A stretch of DNA of 64,000 bases, taken from the NCBI GenBank assembly GCA_016868315.1, contig VGHE01000006.1, positions 124,001 to 188,000 of the forward strand. Reading direction: 5' to 3'. Under the pieces are notes generated by a model that worked only from the letters and a program-made list of their open reading frames with translations, searched no databases and was not told the DNA's origin. Position 1 is the first letter of the stretch; every line of letters begins with the position of its first letter. Shown piece by piece: positions 61,815-64,000 of this stretch. Source of the stretch: Betaproteobacteria bacterium. GTDB taxonomy: Bacteria; Bdellovibrionota_B; Oligoflexia; Silvanigrellales; Silvanigrellaceae. Made by a program: the position numbers and the translations under genes.

Positions 61815-62936
61815 ATGCGTGTTGCTCTAAATTATATAAGGTTGCGCAGCCTGGCCAGCGCAGCAGCTGTTTGGACAGTTGCAGGCTCGAGCCATGGAGT
61901 CGCGGCAGAACTGCAGCGTGAATACGTGTCCGCTCCTCTGCTCGGATCCGGCAACGCGGGAACGACCGATGTCTACGGACTGGATTCATTGTTCTATAAC
62001 CCTGCCAACTTGGCGCGCACTCCGAAAGTTGTCGGTGATGTGGTTCTTGTCAGTCCTCACATCGAGGCGAGCCAGAATGGCTTGAGCCTTTATAAAGACA
62101 TCCAGTCCAATAAAAACATGCTCGACGTTGTGGGTGGTGCGGTTGGACGCCCCGTTTCACTGGCGTTGCAAAACGCAACAGGTGCCAGCTTCCGACGCAC
62201 GGCGTTTGCGCTCTTCCAACGTGCTGATCTCGACATTGCGGTGAAGAATAATCCTATTTCGGGAATACCTGTTGCGACAGCGGCATCGGCAGTACGCGCA
62301 GGTGTCGCCTTCGGCCTCGGTCGCAGCTTTTCAGGGAATGCACTCCATTTCGGGGTTACGGGACTCATCGTTCAAAAGGCAGAGGCACAGCTCGAGGTGT
62401 CAGCACTCGATGCACAAACGAAACTCGGAAAATCGGGTGGCAAAAGTGTTTTGGATGATGCGGTAAAACGCGGCGTTGGTGTTGGTGCACATGCGAGTTT
62501 AATGCTCACCCCTGGTGGTGCATCTTCGCCTGAGTTTGTGCTCGTCGCGCGAAACCTGGGGTTAAGTTATGGCGTCGGCGGCAAACCCTCGAGTGAGCAA
62601 CCCAGTGCTGAAATCCAGACCATAGATTTCGGATTTTCACTCCAACCAGGTACAAAAAAAAGCCGCTCGAGAATCTCACTCGACCTCGACGACGTACTCA
62701 ACAAATCAAAGCAGAATATCTACAAAAGACTACACATGGGCGCGGAAGTTACATTCTCCGAGATTCTTGGTGTCCTTGGTGGATTGAATCAAGGTTATTC
62801 GACCTACGGCATCTTCATCAACAGCAAAATTATTCGTATCGACGCAGGTCTCTTTGCTGAGGAGATGGGAAAATATCCAGGTGATAGCAAAAACCGAAGT
62901 TACTACGGACGCGTCAGCGTGGGGTGGGCGAAATGA
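61815..62936 (+). CDS. Probable outer-membrane beta-barrel protein
   Basis: 373 residues. A signal peptide ends near GVAAE (about 31). GSGNAGTTDVYGLDSLFYNPANLAR near the mature start has the GxGxAG and YNPANLA pattern of PorV/TraF/FadL-like barrels, and strands alternate to the end (YYGRVSVGWAK). The stop overlaps the next gene (ATGA). Function unknown; it may pair with the TPR lipoprotein. Confidence 0.7.
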   Translation: MRVALNYIRLRSLASAAAVWTVAGSSHGVAAELQREYVSAPLLGSGNAGTTDVYGLDSLFYNPANLARTPKVVGDVVLVSPHIEASQNGLSLYKDIQSNKNMLDVVGGAVGRPVSLALQNATGASFRRTAFALFQRADLDIAVKNNPISGIPVATAASAVRAGVAFGLGRSFSGNALHFGVTGLIVQKAEAQLEVSALDAQTKLGKSGGKSVLDDAVKRGVGVGAHASLMLTPGGASSPEFVLVARNLGLSYGVGGKPSSEQPSAEIQTIDFGFSLQPGTKKSRSRISLDLDDVLNKSKQNIYKRLHMGAEVTFSEILGVLGGLNQGYSTYGIFINSKIIRIDAGLFAEEMGKYPGDSKNRSYYGRVSVGWAK

Positions 62937-63637
62937 GAATGCTAACGATCAGCATTGCGGCCTGCATGTTTCTGAGTTCAGCACAATTTATTGTTGCATG
63001 CGGGAGCGGAAACGTCTTCGAAAAGGCTGTTCAGCGCAGCGAGGCCGAAAAAGCACAAGCAGCGCTTGAATCCGGTGACGTCGATTCGGCAATTTCCACT
63101 CTGGAAGAATATCTCAAGAACAACCCAAACGATTCCGCTGCGCGTTCAATGCTGGCCAATGCATATCTTAAGAAGTCTGGTGTTGACCTGCTTAAGATTG
63201 GCAGCTCGGTATCAAGTGGCACAGAGGGCAAATCGGATTGGTCGACTGTCAGTGGCGTGCTCCCCAGCGGCACAGCTGCCAATGTGGACAATATGAAGGC
63301 CGCAGTTGATGCTCTGAAAAGCATTCCTCCAGCGCAACGAACCGACGAACAAAATTACCAACTTGCAATTGCGCAAACAACACTTGCAATAACGGTTGCA
63401 AAGAAGGCCTCTGGCGACGAAAGTGGCCAGCTCACCGATGAGAAAGTCGATCAGATGAGTGACAGCGACGCAATGACGATCTACAACGCTCTTCAGGGAA
63501 GCAAAGAGGCTTCAGGAGCGATGCAGACTCCGAATGATGGGCTGAGCAAAGTCGGTTCTTTTGCCGACAAGGTCGAACAGCAACCGGGCAGCACACCTGA
63601 AGAACGCTTGCGAAACTTTTTGAAGTCACAAAACTGA
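62933..63637 (+). CDS. TPR lipoprotein of unknown function
   Basis: 234 residues from the ATG at 62933, overlapping the barrel gene by 4 bases with ggggtggg upstream. The signal ends FIVAC, a lipobox-like site. A TPR-like pair (AQAALESGDVDSAISTLEEYL, NDSAARSMLANAYLKKSG) is followed by a longer, less regular helical region. It is probably an outer-membrane lipoprotein that works with the barrel; that is inference from the overlap. Confidence 0.7.
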   Translation: MRMLTISIAACMFLSSAQFIVACGSGNVFEKAVQRSEAEKAQAALESGDVDSAISTLEEYLKNNPNDSAARSMLANAYLKKSGVDLLKIGSSVSSGTEGKSDWSTVSGVLPSGTAANVDNMKAAVDALKSIPPAQRTDEQNYQLAIAQTTLAITVAKKASGDESGQLTDEKVDQMSDSDAMTIYNALQGSKEASGAMQTPNDGLSKVGSFADKVEQQPGSTPEERLRNFLKSQN

Positions 63638-63649
63638 ATCGAGCGTTTC

Positions 63650-64000
63650 ATGAAAATCAATTGTCTTCAGACCAATCCTGGTCTCAGTCTTGAAAAAAAC
63701 ATGTCTGAACTCGAAAGTATGCTTGCCTCACTCATGCTTGAGCCTGGGCAGGCGAATGTTGCGGTGCTGCCCGAGGTCTTCGCTGTCATGGGCAGCGATG
63801 AACTCCGACGCTCCTCGGCGAACAATCTGGGTGATGGTGTTTTTCGCACCCTCTCGGGGTGGGCAAAGCGAACTGGTCAATATCTCGTTGCCGGAACGCA
63901 CGGAGAGATTTCTCAACAACCAGGTAAGGTCTACAACACCGCTACTGTTTTTTCGGCACAGGGTGCGCTGATGGATGTCTACCGCAAGATTCATCTCTTC
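63650..64000 (+). CDS. Carbon-nitrogen hydrolase (nitrilase family), partial
   Basis: The first 117 residues of a gene that continues past the window. The nitrilase-fold start is clear: MKINCLQTNPG, VAVLPEVFAVM with the catalytic Glu and YRKIHLF with the catalytic Lys. The catalytic Cys lies beyond the window. The family cleaves amide or nitrile C-N bonds; NIT2/omega-amidase-like activity is most common for this form. It starts 12 bases after the TPR lipoprotein gene. Confidence 0.88.
   Translation, partial: MKINCLQTNPGLSLEKNMSELESMLASLMLEPGQANVAVLPEVFAVMGSDELRRSSANNLGDGVFRTLSGWAKRTGQYLVAGTHGEISQQPGKVYNTATVFSAQGALMDVYRKIHLF

Overview
The window is chromosomal DNA of a Gram-negative (diderm) bacterium of medium GC content. 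It has a type IV pilus secretin, many lipoproteins with a lipobox Cys, predicted outer-membrane barrels and a Yej-type peptide transporter. A diverged MglA-like GTPase, a fungal-length NAD-glutamate dehydrogenase, an iron-sulfur photolyase and a GT-B/TPR fusion suggest a Bdellovibrionota/Oligoflexia or other former deltaproteobacterial lineage. That placement is an inference from gene content; no rRNA is present. I saw no phage, insertion sequence, CRISPR array or rRNA operon. Genes are dense and no gene-free stretch exceeds about 300 bp.

Layout. 1-2537 (minus): three unknown genes, one cut by the window edge, one exported, one a membrane coiled-coil protein. 2773-6644: prfC, a small membrane protein, tRNA-Asp with its terminator, a large lipoprotein, and tRNA-Trp on the opposite strand. 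6740-7799: dUTPase and a small unknown protein. 7921-13700: pilMNOPQ followed by a lipoprotein. 13891-17382: a TPR protein, aroQ, manA and a GTPase related to MglA whose switch residues are replaced. 17398-21480 (minus): hemW, tldE, tldD. 21611-25313: aspS, a predicted barrel protein and a tri-heme lipoprotein. 25342-27617 (minus): fumarylacetoacetase with an uncharacterised conserved partner. 27796-31552: yejA, yejB and yejE without the ATPase gene.

31724-34478: secreted serine protease, NfeD, SPFH protein. 34469-35182 (minus): YebC. 35385-40061: fadI and fadJ (beta-oxidation) behind a striking palindrome, then a lipoprotein. 40067-43324 (minus): cyclophilin, thrS, Nudix hydrolase. 43364-48452: fabD, map, hsp20 with a lipoprotein, a secreted EEP-family nuclease/phosphatase, and two very small proteins. 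48449-49999 (minus): Fe-S photolyase, divergent from a KGG-repeat stress protein. 50838-56809: NAD-GDH, an AI-2E-family permease and a UbiD-family decarboxylase. 56855-58114 (minus): tyrS. 58342-61697: a three-gene cassette around a glycosyltransferase/TPR fusion. 61815-64000: an outer-membrane barrel, a TPR lipoprotein and a nitrilase-family gene cut by the window end.

How the genes work together. pilM to pilQ encode the alignment complex and outer-membrane pore of a type IV pilus; the pilin and motor genes are not here. fadI/fadJ degrade fatty acids to acetyl-CoA, while fabD feeds synthesis. fahA performs the last step of tyrosine catabolism. GDH funnels glutamate into the TCA cycle. Together with the Yej importer and exported protease, this fits an organism living largely on peptides, amino acids and lipids. 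The best candidates for undescribed biology are the switch-degenerate MglA paralogue, the FAH-linked unknown family, the glycosyltransferase cassette and the fadI-upstream palindrome.
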